Position numbers and translations under genes: made by a program. Shown piece by piece: positions 1 to 10,096 of a stretch of 23,415 bases of DNA. Source of the DNA: Verrucomicrobiota bacterium (GTDB lineage: Bacteria > Verrucomicrobiota > Verrucomicrobiia > Opitutales > Seribacteraceae); assembly GCA_014382645.1 (NCBI GenBank), contig JACNJI010000280.1:1-23415 (forward strand), read 5' to 3'. The notes beneath the pieces were generated by a model, which was not told the origin of the DNA, ran no database searches, and saw only the letters and a list, made by a program, of their open reading frames with translations. Each line of letters begins with the position of its first letter. Positions within the stretch are counted from its first letter, which is position 1.

Positions 1-124
1 GGGCAACTGGGTTGACGGTATCCGGCGCGGGAAAAAGGCTTATTTTGCAGAAAGGATTATCGGCCATGGCTACTCTAGGGTAGTATGTCATGGCTGAGTT
101 GTCTTTTAGAGATTGTTGACTCTT
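1..124 (-). other. Open frame continuing past the TGA to the window edge
   Basis: Directly after the TGA at 125-127 the same minus-strand frame runs without a stop to position 1 (about 41 codons). It includes the stretches MTYYPRVAMADNPFCK and ISLFPAPDTVNPVA. An ATG at 91 could start a separate gene, but no Shine-Dalgarno sequence is seen before it. This may be the downstream half of the gene above, broken by a nonsense change, a sequencing error or a recoded stop. The plus-strand frame from 2 to 97 is also open, so coding here is not proven. Confidence 0.3.
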
Positions 125-319
125 TCAGAGTTCACTTTTGGAGTGTTCTGGCGAGCGGCCGTCGCTTGTCGACCACCCACTTTTCCGTTCACGGTGAGCG
201 GTTTGTTCTGGTGACCTTTTTTCGATAGTGCGAGACGAAGGTAAGTTGTCGCCGCTCCATGTAGGACCAAGGTTCGCATTTAGCAATGACGCTAGATCGG
301 GTTGCGCCTTGTCGGACAT
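125..319 (-). CDS. Small hypothetical protein, or 5' part of a gene interrupted by TGA
   Basis: I do not recognise this protein. From the ATG at 319 it gives 64 residues. The first part (DLASLLNANLGPTW) is mildly hydrophobic and the rest is rich in Arg, Ser, Glu and Pro, so probably disordered. A TTG at 385 would add 22 residues at the N-terminus. I prefer 319 because a GAAG lies about six bases upstream and the sequence MSDKAQPDL looks like a natural start. The reading frame ends at the TGA at 125-127 but stays open in the same frame through to the left edge, so the gene may be longer than it appears. It lies on the opposite strand to tRNA-Leu and is divergent from it. It could also be a chance frame. 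Confidence 0.4.
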   Translation of the reverse strand: MSDKAQPDLASLLNANLGPTWSGDNLPSSRTIEKRSPEQTAHRERKSGWSTSDGRSPEHSKSEL

Positions 320-500
320 TGAATCTTCGGAGTGTAGTACCATTCTTTGGTTATACATGATGGCAAACCTCTTCCCCTTTGACAAGAGTTATGCTTAAAC
401 TAATGCAACCCGAAGATTTTTTCTTGGATTAACGACAACAATGTGCCATGCTATGACTTCTTTCATTCACGGGATGATGATGAAAGTGTTAGTCAACTCA

Positions 501-585
501 GCTCAGGTGGCGGAATTGGTAGACGCGCCAGGTTAAGGACCTGGTGGGGTAACCCGTGGGGGTTCGAGTCCCCCCCTGAGCACCA
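501..585 (+). tRNA. tRNA-Leu, anticodon AAG
   Basis: The acceptor stem gctcagg (501-507) pairs perfectly with cctgagc (575-581), followed by discriminator A and an encoded CCA (583-585). The anticodon stem ccagg (528-532) pairs with cctgg (540-544) around the seven-base loop ttaagga, which places the anticodon AAG at 535-537. A long variable arm and the T-arm ggggg/ccccc fit a class II leucine tRNA of 85 nt. Adenosine at wobble position 34 is unusual for a bacterial leucine tRNA; GAG is the usual form for CUY codons. The gene converges on the minus-strand gene ending at 606. Confidence 0.95.
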
Positions 586-605
586 TCTTCAGAAACTTCT
601 ATTCG

Positions 606-1598
606 CTAACCTTTTTTGGTTTTGTCAAAAGTTTTATGGCTTATGCGAAGACCCTCCTTGTAATCATCCTTAAAAGTAGGATTTCCAAGGTAGTCATACC
701 CTTCGAAACTGCCATGGCGCCTGTTATTCTCGTAATGTTCGAGAAGATGTACTTGAAACTCGCCTCCCCGTTCCTTGTACTTTTTTATGGCCCATTCGTT
801 TGCTTCCGGTGATGGGTATTTGAGGAATTTCCGTCTGGCATCTTCGTGAACTTCAAGCCAGAGCGAGGCGTATATCTTTCTCTTTAGGTGTGCATCACTT
901 TGGGTTTTATAGTCTTCGGGATCAATCGGGTCATGGAAATAATAAAGATGTGCCCCGTGTTTCTTTCCCCGCGTAAATTCTTTATCAAAAATTTGTATCC
1001 CATCTTGCCTAAATCGTTTCCATTTTCCGTGGAGTTCACCCGAAAGGAAATGTTTAGCATCGTGAACTTGGCCATTGTCGAATTTTAGCTTGGTGGTTCC
1101 GCTGTAAGGCAACACTTCGACTCGACCGTCTGTACTGTATGCATGTACCCTCGAGGTACGGTACCACTCTCCTCCACTTATAAATTCTACGCCTGCAACT
1201 TTACCATTTTTGACTGTCACGTTCCCCAATTTAAAGGTCTCCGATCCGGCACCAACTACTTCCGCCGTGGTCGTAGGCGAATAACCCGATCCGCCTGCAG
1301 TAACGATCAAACGAACCACTCTACCTTTTTTATCTAATTCTGGTCCAACTGTTGCGCCCTGCCCCTTCCAGAAGAGGTTCTGGTCAAGAAAAAGTACTTG
1401 GGTGGCCTTCTTGATGTACATTTTTGATGCATCGACCTCGCGCACTTGGTAAGGGCACCAAGGCAGTGAATCGCTATTGTGCGAGAATTTATGCCACCAT
1501 GACTTTAAATTCTCCGGTTTCCCCCCAAATTTAACCAATACGGCAAGTCCACCTCCACCGATCAGCAGCAAAATTCCAAATAAAAGCCCTTTTTTCAT
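606..1598 (-). CDS. Membrane-anchored hypothetical protein with MORN-like segments
   Basis: Function unknown. Residues 4-23 form one hydrophobic segment rich in Leu and Gly after MKK, so this is either a signal anchor or an uncleaved signal peptide, with the remainder probably outside the inner membrane. Residues about 93-148 contain two glycine-rich units (VTAGGSGYSP and VEFISGGEWY) resembling the GGxGY repeats of many surface or phage-tail proteins. Residues about 185-222 and 288-320 hold MORN-like phrases (GELHGKWKRF, RGKKHGAHLYYF, NRRHGSFEGYDYLGNP), of the kind also seen in YwqK-type proteins. The start is supported by AGGAAG at 1600-1605, one base before the ATG-proximal C. It lies 83 bases downstream of pyrD on the same strand and may be read through from it. 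Confidence 0.75.
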   Translation of the reverse strand: MKKGLLFGILLLIGGGGLAVLVKFGGKPENLKSWWHKFSHNSDSLPWCPYQVREVDASKMYIKKATQVLFLDQNLFWKGQGATVGPELDKKGRVVRLIVTAGGSGYSPTTTAEVVGAGSETFKLGNVTVKNGKVAGVEFISGGEWYRTSRVHAYSTDGRVEVLPYSGTTKLKFDNGQVHDAKHFLSGELHGKWKRFRQDGIQIFDKEFTRGKKHGAHLYYFHDPIDPEDYKTQSDAHLKRKIYASLWLEVHEDARRKFLKYPSPEANEWAIKKYKERGGEFQVHLLEHYENNRRHGSFEGYDYLGNPTFKDDYKEGLRISHKTFDKTKKG

Positions 1599-1681
1599 GC
1601 TTCCTATAAACCTATTATTTTGTGACTAGGAATGAAGACTGGCAAGAGGGAAAGAACAACTGAAAATCTCGTTGGCACACC

Positions 1682-2746
1682 TTAAATCGGATTTGAGCAC
1701 CTGTGGACCATCGATCGAGCAAGGCTTTTAACAAGTAAGGGCCCCTTGTAGACGAATCCCGAATAGAGTTGAATGAGGGATGCCCCGGCGTCCAGTTTTT
1801 CTCCTGCTGTCATAGCGTCGCAGATTCCACCGACTCCAATTATTGGAATGCGACCACCTGAAGCCTTGGCGAGGTAGCGCACGACCTCGGTGGAGCGTTT
1901 TCTTAGAGGCAAACCGCTGAGACCGCCAGGCTCTGTACAGCATGCGGAATTCGGCTCGGCTCGGCTAACAGTTGAGTTCGTAGCAATAATTCCATCAATT
2001 TCATGAAGAAAAGCAAGTTCGAGGACAATGTCTAGGGCTCGAAATGATTCATCCGGAGAAATCTTTAACAATACCGGAACGTGTTTCCGCCCCATTTTCG
2101 CCGAATAATCCTTCCTCTCCTGATTAATGGAGGCGAGCAGTGGTTCGAGCCGATCAGGTTCTTGGAGTGTTCGAAGGCTTCTGGTATTGGGGCTACTTAT
2201 GTTAATAGCAATGTAATCCGCCTGGTCTGCCGCAATTTTGAAGCATTTAATATAATCCTCTGCGGCCTGATCGAGGTCAGTTGTTTTTGCCTTTCCGATA
2301 TTGATGCCTAGTGGCATATTGCGTTTTCCCCTCGGATAGTTTCTTTTAATCCGGTCAGCTACGATTTCTGCTCCATCGTTGTTGAATCCCATTCGGTTGA
2401 CAATTCCCCCCACTGGGGGGTAGCGAAAAAGCCTGGGCCGGGGATTGCCTAGTTGGCGCTGTGGAGTTATCGTCCCAATTTCGACGTGCCCGAAACCAAG
2501 GGCAAGTGAAGACCGAATAAATTCACCGTTTTTGTCCATGCCTGCGGCCAATCCAACGGGATTGGGGAAATCCAAGCCGAAAAGACGAACGGGGGAAGAT
2601 TCGGTGCGACAATAAAGGGATGCGAGTCCCCTCAATAGAGTGGTCTTGCCAAGAACTCGCATAGAAAAAGCGGCGATTCGGTGTGCCCGTTCAGCTTCTA
2701 GCTTAAATAATAACGGCCTAAAGATTTTTTCGTAGAAAAGACTCAT
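1682..2746 (-). CDS. pyrD: Dihydroorotate dehydrogenase (quinone), class 2
   Basis: Oxidises dihydroorotate to orotate in de novo pyrimidine synthesis, using FMN and passing electrons to membrane quinone. At 354 residues it has the length of class 2 enzymes, including the N-terminal amphipathic extension (residues 1-45) that docks on the membrane. Visible family motifs are NPVGLAAGMDKNGE (62-75), MGFNNDGAE (119-127), NISSPNT (182-188, with S185 the probable catalytic base that marks class 2), LLKISPD, DGIIATNST and the phosphate-binding IGVGGI followed by LIQLYSGFVYKGP. No clear Shine-Dalgarno precedes the ATG. It is divergent from the hypothetical gene at 2859. Confidence 0.96.
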   Translation of the reverse strand: MSLFYEKIFRPLLFKLEAERAHRIAAFSMRVLGKTTLLRGLASLYCRTESSPVRLFGLDFPNPVGLAAGMDKNGEFIRSSLALGFGHVEIGTITPQRQLGNPRPRLFRYPPVGGIVNRMGFNNDGAEIVADRIKRNYPRGKRNMPLGINIGKAKTTDLDQAAEDYIKCFKIAADQADYIAINISSPNTRSLRTLQEPDRLEPLLASINQERKDYSAKMGRKHVPVLLKISPDESFRALDIVLELAFLHEIDGIIATNSTVSRAEPNSACCTEPGGLSGLPLRKRSTEVVRYLAKASGGRIPIIGVGGICDAMTAGEKLDAGASLIQLYSGFVYKGPLLVKSLARSMVHRCSNPI

Positions 2747-2847
2747 AATTACAACGGATATCCATTATTCCATTTCTTCCTGTTCTGTGAAAATTGTGCA
2801 TGGGATTTTTTTTCTAAAATGAAGAAAAAATTGCCTCTTCTTGAACT

Positions 2848-2853
2848 AGGAAG
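2848..2853 (+). promoter_or_regulatory. Ribosome binding site AGGAAG deciding a TTG start
   Basis: AGGAAG lies five bases before the TTG at 2859. It supports TTG over the in-frame ATG at 2892, which has no purine-rich site before it. Confidence 0.6.
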
Positions 2854-2858
2854 TTGAC

Positions 2859-3632
2859 TTGAGCAAAAATCCCAACTTATGGCAAGTGGTCATGGAGAAG
2901 ATGGAAACAAGAATTGATTGGTGTATCGTTCGCTTGGGTGAAGATAAAAACTGGTGGGTAAACGAAATTAGCGACAATGTAAACTGGGATGTGGATGGGT
3001 TAGGTATCATTGACCCCAAGCAATTCTTTCACATGAACGAGTTGTTGGACTCGATGACGGAATACGGGCTTGCTTCGGAAATCGTCGATGAGGCGTTTTT
3101 TACTTTTGAGATTGGCGAGGAATTGGAGGGCGGCAGGATTAAACTTCGCCGGGTGCGAGATTCTTTGCTTAAAGCTGAAGACATGCTGTTTGCTTTGCCG
3201 GACGTTATGCATGAGGACAAGGGGCCCTATGCCGATTTTCTCACGCATATCTCAATCTTACGGATAAAGATGCTCAACGACCTGATCGACTTTACCGAAC
3301 CTTTTACCTTAGATGAGATGGAGGAAGTTCTGGCAGAGCGTCACAACAATGATTATCTTGAAGGTCGTCGCACCCACTTCTACATAGAGGTTGAATCTAT
3401 CTTGGAGTTCGTTCCCGAAGGCTTTGCTCTCGATCATGATATTAAAGACGAGGACGAGGAAGGGAATGGGGAGGAGGATTATTCCGATCTCGACACGAGT
3501 GTCGTAGATTCTGGCGATAAAGAAGAAGAAAAAATGCTACGTAAAGAAGATTTGAAGTGGGAGGAAGAAGAGCGAGAGAAAGAACCGACTCGCTACGAAG
3601 ATTCTGCACCTGATGAAGTTTCGCCTAAATGA
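2859..3632 (+). CDS. Hypothetical acidic protein
   Basis: I do not recognise this 257-residue protein. Residues 1-180 look folded and mixed alpha/beta, with tryptophan-rich patches near the N-terminus (IDWCIVRLG, NWWVNEI). From about residue 193 the sequence turns into a highly charged, probably disordered tail dominated by Glu and Asp. There is no signal peptide or membrane segment, so it is probably cytoplasmic. The TTG start is supported by an AGGAAG site. Its last 40 bases overlap the 3' end of hemB on the other strand. It is divergent from pyrD across 112 bases. Confidence 0.75.
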   Translation: MSKNPNLWQVVMEKMETRIDWCIVRLGEDKNWWVNEISDNVNWDVDGLGIIDPKQFFHMNELLDSMTEYGLASEIVDEAFFTFEIGEELEGGRIKLRRVRDSLLKAEDMLFALPDVMHEDKGPYADFLTHISILRIKMLNDLIDFTEPFTLDEMEEVLAERHNNDYLEGRRTHFYIEVESILEFVPEGFALDHDIKDEDEEGNGEEDYSDLDTSVVDSGDKEEEKMLRKEDLKWEEEEREKEPTRYEDSAPDEVSPK

Positions 3633-4633
3633 CGGTCGCGGAGAATCCTCTCTGCGAAGTACGTAAGGATCAAGTCCGCCCCTGAGCGTTTAATCGAGGT
3701 AAGCGATTCCATCATGCAGGCTTCCAAGTCAAGCCACCCTCTCTCGGCGGCGGCCCAGATGCGAGCGTACTCGCCCGAAACTTGATAGGCGACAATGGGA
3801 AGATTGGCATTGTCGCGGGCATACCGAATCACATCAAGGTAAGGTTCCGCAGGTTTAACCATTAAGAAGTCCGCACCTTCTTTTTCGTCCAAGAGAAGCT
3901 CGCGCTGAGCCTCTCGAAAATTGGCAGGGTTCAACTGATAGGTTCTTTTATCTATTGACGAATGGTTGTCGGGTCGCTCGCTTCCAACCGCTTCCCGAAA
4001 AGGACCGTAGTACGCTGACGCGAATTTAGCGGAATAGGCCATAATTGCCGTCTGTGCGTGACCGGATTCGTCCAAATGATGCCGAATTTCAGCGATGCGT
4101 CCGTCCATCATGTCGGATGGCGCGACGATGTCTATTCCCGCGTTTGCCGCAAGCACTCCCATTTCGGCCAGAATGGCAACCGTTGCGTCATTGTCCACAT
4201 TACCCGAGAGGTCAAGCACGCCATCGTGCCCGTGGATAGTATATGGGTCAAGTGCGAGGTCGCCCACCAAGATCAATTGGGGTATGGCGACCTTCAGGGC
4301 TCGGGCGGCATTCAGCACTAGGGCGTTTAAGTTGAGAGCTTCGGAACCCTGATCGTCTTTCTTATGGCTTGGTACCTTTGGGAAAAGTGCAACCGAACGC
4401 AGTCCCAATTCGCACAACTCGCGACATTTTTCAATGAGTTGAGGGATCGGCAAACGAAAGACATCCGGCATGGATTCAATCGGTTCAGGTTCGCCTTCTC
4501 CTTCCACTACGAAGATGGGCAGGATTAAATCGTCTAGCTGCAATGCGGTTTCCTGCACTAAAGCCCTTAGCCCCGAGGTCCTTCGCAGGCGACGGGGGCG
4601 AATGGGGAGGTCGAGAATTTTAGAGGTACTCAT
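3593..4633 (-). CDS. hemB: Delta-aminolevulinic acid dehydratase (porphobilinogen synthase)
   Basis: Condenses two 5-aminolevulinate molecules to porphobilinogen in tetrapyrrole (haem) synthesis. The catalytic lysines are visible as K203 (in YSAKFASAYYGPFREA) and K260 (in ADFLMVKPAEPYLD). The metal-site loop reads DLALDPYTIHGHDG (125-138), so it carries aspartates where zinc enzymes have cysteines; this is the magnesium-type active site of Pseudomonas and plastid enzymes. DIVAPSDMMDGRI (168-180) is also typical. An upstream extension to 4840 is open, but the ATG at 4633 gives the normal length (346 residues) and the normal N-terminus. An AAAGGAAAAA stretch lies about 14 bases upstream. The C-terminal tail is antisense to the neighbouring hypothetical gene. 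Confidence 0.96.
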   Translation of the reverse strand: MSTSKILDLPIRPRRLRRTSGLRALVQETALQLDDLILPIFVVEGEGEPEPIESMPDVFRLPIPQLIEKCRELCELGLRSVALFPKVPSHKKDDQGSEALNLNALVLNAARALKVAIPQLILVGDLALDPYTIHGHDGVLDLSGNVDNDATVAILAEMGVLAANAGIDIVAPSDMMDGRIAEIRHHLDESGHAQTAIMAYSAKFASAYYGPFREAVGSERPDNHSSIDKRTYQLNPANFREAQRELLLDEKEGADFLMVKPAEPYLDVIRYARDNANLPIVAYQVSGEYARIWAAAERGWLDLEACMMESLTSIKRSGADLILTYFAERILRDRHLGETSSGAESS

Positions 4634-4790
4634 TCTTGCAATTAATTTTTCCTTTAGAGCAAACAACTTCAAGAAAATCATCACCGTATTGATTATATGA
4701 GATTTTAGCAACTTCTGTTTGCGCGTCTCAGCCTTTACCCTTTCAATGAATCTCCAAATATGTTTTTTTATACTGAATCCGTTTGAGCCA

Positions 4791-5144
4791 ATGCCATTTG
4801 TTTCGGTCACCACGAACCAATCCCTCTCCCAATCGGACAAAGCCGAGCTTTTGACTGAATTATCGTTTAAATGTGCAGAAATATTGGGGAAGTCGGAGGA
4901 TTATGTTATGGTTAGACTGAATCTTGGCGAAAGTATCTTCTTTGCCGGAACGAACGAACCCGCACTTTTTGCAGAGCTTTTCTCCATTGGACTTTCTGTC
5001 ATGGATGCACCAACCCTTTCTTTTGCGTTGTGCAAGTTTCTTAGCGAAAGACTGTCTATTGCTCCTAAGCGAATCTACCTGAACTTTCACGATGTTCCTA
5101 GAGAGATGTGGGGTTGGAACGGTTCCACCTTCGCCAAGAACTGA
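4791..5144 (+). CDS. MIF/phenylpyruvate tautomerase family protein
   Basis: A 117-residue member of the tautomerase superfamily related to macrophage migration inhibitory factor. The frame is open from 4719, but the ATG at 4791 is the right start because it gives MPFVSV. The proline after Met is the catalytic base once Met is removed. Other family hallmarks are the ILGKSEDYVMV strand (32-42), SIGLS (65-69), LSERLSIAPKRIYLNFHD (84-101) and GWNGSTFA (108-115), the last very close to the MIF C-terminus. MIF's CxxC is absent. The physiological substrate in bacteria is generally unknown. It is divergent from hemB (157-base gap) and sits 38 bases before the permease gene, so the two may be co-transcribed. 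Confidence 0.9.
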   Translation: MPFVSVTTNQSLSQSDKAELLTELSFKCAEILGKSEDYVMVRLNLGESIFFAGTNEPALFAELFSIGLSVMDAPTLSFALCKFLSERLSIAPKRIYLNFHDVPREMWGWNGSTFAKN

Positions 5145-5182
5145 GGTCGGATTCTCTCTTTTTGTAACGATTGCCGCATTCC

Positions 5183-7057
5183 ATGTCTTGGGAAATAGTA
5201 TTTGTCTCGTTTTTGCTGCTCGCCGCATTGGTGAGTTTTATCTTGGAGCGTGTCCCGACTGACGTAACGGCCATTACGGTTTTTGCCCTCATCGCCATCG
5301 TTTCAATTTTTACTGGTTCGGAACGCTTGCCGGGACTGGATGAGATTCTCGGGGTCTTTGCCAATCCCGCCCCGCTAACAATTGCTGCAATGTTTGTAGT
5401 GAGTGCTGCCTTGGGGAAATGCCACTTGATTGAAGCGGCATCGGGCTACCTCACTCGCCTTGTAGGCATCGGATACCGAGGCTTTCTGCTAGTGTTAGTT
5501 GCATCCGTTGCCCTTATCTCTGCTTTCGTCAACAATACTCCCGTAGTCGTTGTCTTCCTTCCGGTTGTGATGAGCTTGGCTAAATCGATGAATATCTCTT
5601 CGTCGAAGCTACTTATTCCGTTGTCATATGCTTCCATCTTTGGCGGATGTTGTACGCTTGTAGGAACAAGTACGAATGTCCTGGCCAGCGGCATAATGGG
5701 CAAAAATGAGATTTATCCAGAGATGGAACCACTCGGAATGTTCGAGTTGGCCAAGGTCGGGTTGCCCCTCTTTTTTGTCGCGACCGGGTATCTCGTCCTT
5801 TTCGGTCGACGACTTTTGCCTGATCGCGAAGCACTCGCCAGCATACTGTCGGACATTCAGCAAAAGGAGTTCTTGACCGAAGCCATCGTTCTTTCGGACT
5901 CCTCTCTTGACGGCAAGACTGTTGACGAATCGGGGCTGTCCAACCTCAAGAGGATGCGTCTCCTTGATGTTTGTCGAGAAGGACGAGTGTTAACCGGAGA
6001 CAAAGGTAAGCTTGTTTTGCGGTCAGGGGATCGCCTTATTCTTTCATGCAGACCTTCGGGTATAGTTGAGTCGCGAAATATGGATGGACTGGATTTGCTA
6101 AGTGAGACAACGCTCGGTCTAGAACAGGTTTCCTCTGCCTCGGGCGTAATGGTGGAAGGCGTCATAGGACCAGCCTCACCACTTATTTCGCTCAGCATAA
6201 GTGAGATTGATTTTCGAAAGCGTCACAATGTAGCGGTTATAGCCATTCATCGGAAGGGCCGCAATTTAACGCAGGAAATCGATTCTATCCGCCTCCGCTC
6301 TACGGATACTCTTTTATTGCTAGGGTCTGAAGAATCTATAGAAAACATTCGGCTAGGCGAGGACTTGATACTGCTCGATCACCCCCCCGTACCAGTGGAG
6401 GACATGAGTCGAAAAGCACCTGTGGTAATTGGTGTGATTGCTGGGATCGTTGGCTTTTCGGCGTTTGGCGTTATGCCCATTGCGGCATCCGCTATCATAG
6501 GCGTGGCCATTCTTTTTTTAACTGGGTGCATAAAACCCAAGGATGGATACGCTTCGGTAGAGTGGAACATGCTCGTTCTTATTTATGGAATGCTCACCCT
6601 CGGATTGGCGATGAAATCCTCTGGTGCCTCAAATTTGATTGCAGAGGCCCTGGCGTCAGGAGTGTTTGCATATGCGCCCGAAGAGTTACGGCCATTTCTT
6701 CTATTATCTGCAATTTACCTTACCACTGCTGTTCTCACCGAAATCCTTTCCAATAATGCAACAATCGTCTTGATGGCCCCGATTTCCTTGGAATTGGCAA
6801 GCAGGCTTAATTTTGGGGCTGAAGATGCCCGATCGTTTATTCTGGCTACTTGCATTGCTGCCTCCGCCAGTTTCACTACTCCTATCGGTTATCAAACAAA
6901 CACTTATGTTTACAGTGTTGGAGGATATCGCTTCCGAGACTTCGTAAAGATCGGATTGCCCTTAAATTTGCTCTATTTCTTTTCAAGTGTCGTATTGATT
7001 GGGTATTTTTGGGGATTTCACCCTTTTGAGGGAGGAATAAGAGGTCTATTTCAATAA
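5183..7057 (+). CDS. SLC13/DASS-family permease with two TrkA-C domains
   Basis: Inner-membrane carrier of the divalent anion:sodium symporter type; the substrate (sulfate, dicarboxylate or another anion) cannot be told from sequence alone. The N-terminal half (about 1-210) and C-terminal half (about 411-612) are strongly hydrophobic. Each carries an Asn/Thr-rich hairpin motif: NNTPVV (117-122) and GTSTN (161-165), then SNNAT (523-527) and TPIGYQTN (566-573). Between the halves lie two soluble RCK/TrkA-C-like domains, about 230-291 and 317-400, each ending in a strand such as SGDRLILSC or STDTLLLLG, which in relatives bind regulatory ligands. The ATG at 5183 (624 residues) is preferred to a TTG at 5171; neither has a clear Shine-Dalgarno. 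Confidence 0.9.
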   Translation: MSWEIVFVSFLLLAALVSFILERVPTDVTAITVFALIAIVSIFTGSERLPGLDEILGVFANPAPLTIAAMFVVSAALGKCHLIEAASGYLTRLVGIGYRGFLLVLVASVALISAFVNNTPVVVVFLPVVMSLAKSMNISSSKLLIPLSYASIFGGCCTLVGTSTNVLASGIMGKNEIYPEMEPLGMFELAKVGLPLFFVATGYLVLFGRRLLPDREALASILSDIQQKEFLTEAIVLSDSSLDGKTVDESGLSNLKRMRLLDVCREGRVLTGDKGKLVLRSGDRLILSCRPSGIVESRNMDGLDLLSETTLGLEQVSSASGVMVEGVIGPASPLISLSISEIDFRKRHNVAVIAIHRKGRNLTQEIDSIRLRSTDTLLLLGSEESIENIRLGEDLILLDHPPVPVEDMSRKAPVVIGVIAGIVGFSAFGVMPIAASAIIGVAILFLTGCIKPKDGYASVEWNMLVLIYGMLTLGLAMKSSGASNLIAEALASGVFAYAPEELRPFLLLSAIYLTTAVLTEILSNNATIVLMAPISLELASRLNFGAEDARSFILATCIAASASFTTPIGYQTNTYVYSVGGYRFRDFVKIGLPLNLLYFFSSVVLIGYFWGFHPFEGGIRGLFQ

Positions 7058-7108
7058 CCCGAGTGTATTCACGATTGTTGCGGTCATCACTTCAGGCCAC
7101 AGGTTTTC

Positions 7109-7150
7109 CCTTGATTCTTGTGGTTCTATTGGGACCATCGAATCACAAGG
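7109..7150 (+). terminator. Hairpin after the permease gene, possible terminator
   Basis: ccttgattc (7109-7117) pairs with gaat-ca-caagg (7140-7150) with a two-base bulge, and tggttc (7121-7126) pairs with ggacca (7132-7137) inside it. It lies 51 bases after the permease stop. There is no strong T-run after it, so intrinsic termination is doubtful. Confidence 0.35.
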
Positions 7151-7370
7151 TGTTTAAGCAATAAAATGAAAGATGTTCGGAAGGTCACTCGGGGGTGTGA
7201 TATTAAAAAATACGACCTTCGTTTTTTCACGACAAAAAACCAACCGCACAAAAGATTCATAAAATGCTTAATATAAAGGCATTGCGATAGTTTGAGGTCG
7301 GGCCTAATTTGCCCATGTCCATCACTACTGAATCTTTCCCTTGTCCATGTTCAAATCTATTCAAAACCAC

Positions 7371-7400
7371 TTGACCAACCCCCTCCCTTTTGCTTATAAA
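7371..7400 (+). promoter_or_regulatory. Probable sigma70-type promoter of gyrB-gyrA
   Basis: TTGACC (7371-7376) is followed by an 18-base spacer and TATAAA (7395-7400), each matching the sigma70 consensus at five of six positions or close to it. Transcription would begin near 7407 and leave a leader of about 97 bases before the gyrB ATG. Confidence 0.5.
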
Positions 7401-7479
7401 AGAAGTGTTTTACCTTACCAAAAAAAAATGTAATTTGTTGAAGACTTCACCCCTCGCATTCTACAAGAATTACTAATAG

Positions 7480-10026
<2,547 letters not shown>

Positions 10027-10096
10027 CCCAGCAGCTATTTTGTTAAGTAGCGCCAGTAACCTTTCGACCACCAATCATCCCAACCAATAGATTCAA

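Noticed and set aside
2..97. Plus-strand frame ending at TGA 95-97, possibly the end of a gene entering from the left
   Set aside because: Only 31 codons, no recognisable sequence, and the minus-strand frame is equally open, so I could not support it.
443..673. Plus-strand 76-codon open frame
   Set aside because: It runs straight through tRNA-Leu and into the antisense of the 606-1598 gene; the tRNA explains the sequence.
4719..4790. 24-residue extension of the tautomerase-family protein
   Set aside because: It would bury the catalytic proline, which must directly follow the initiator Met.
4634..4840. 69-residue N-terminal extension of HemB
   Set aside because: It has no HemB similarity, overlaps the start of the divergent tautomerase gene, and the ATG at 4633 gives the usual length.
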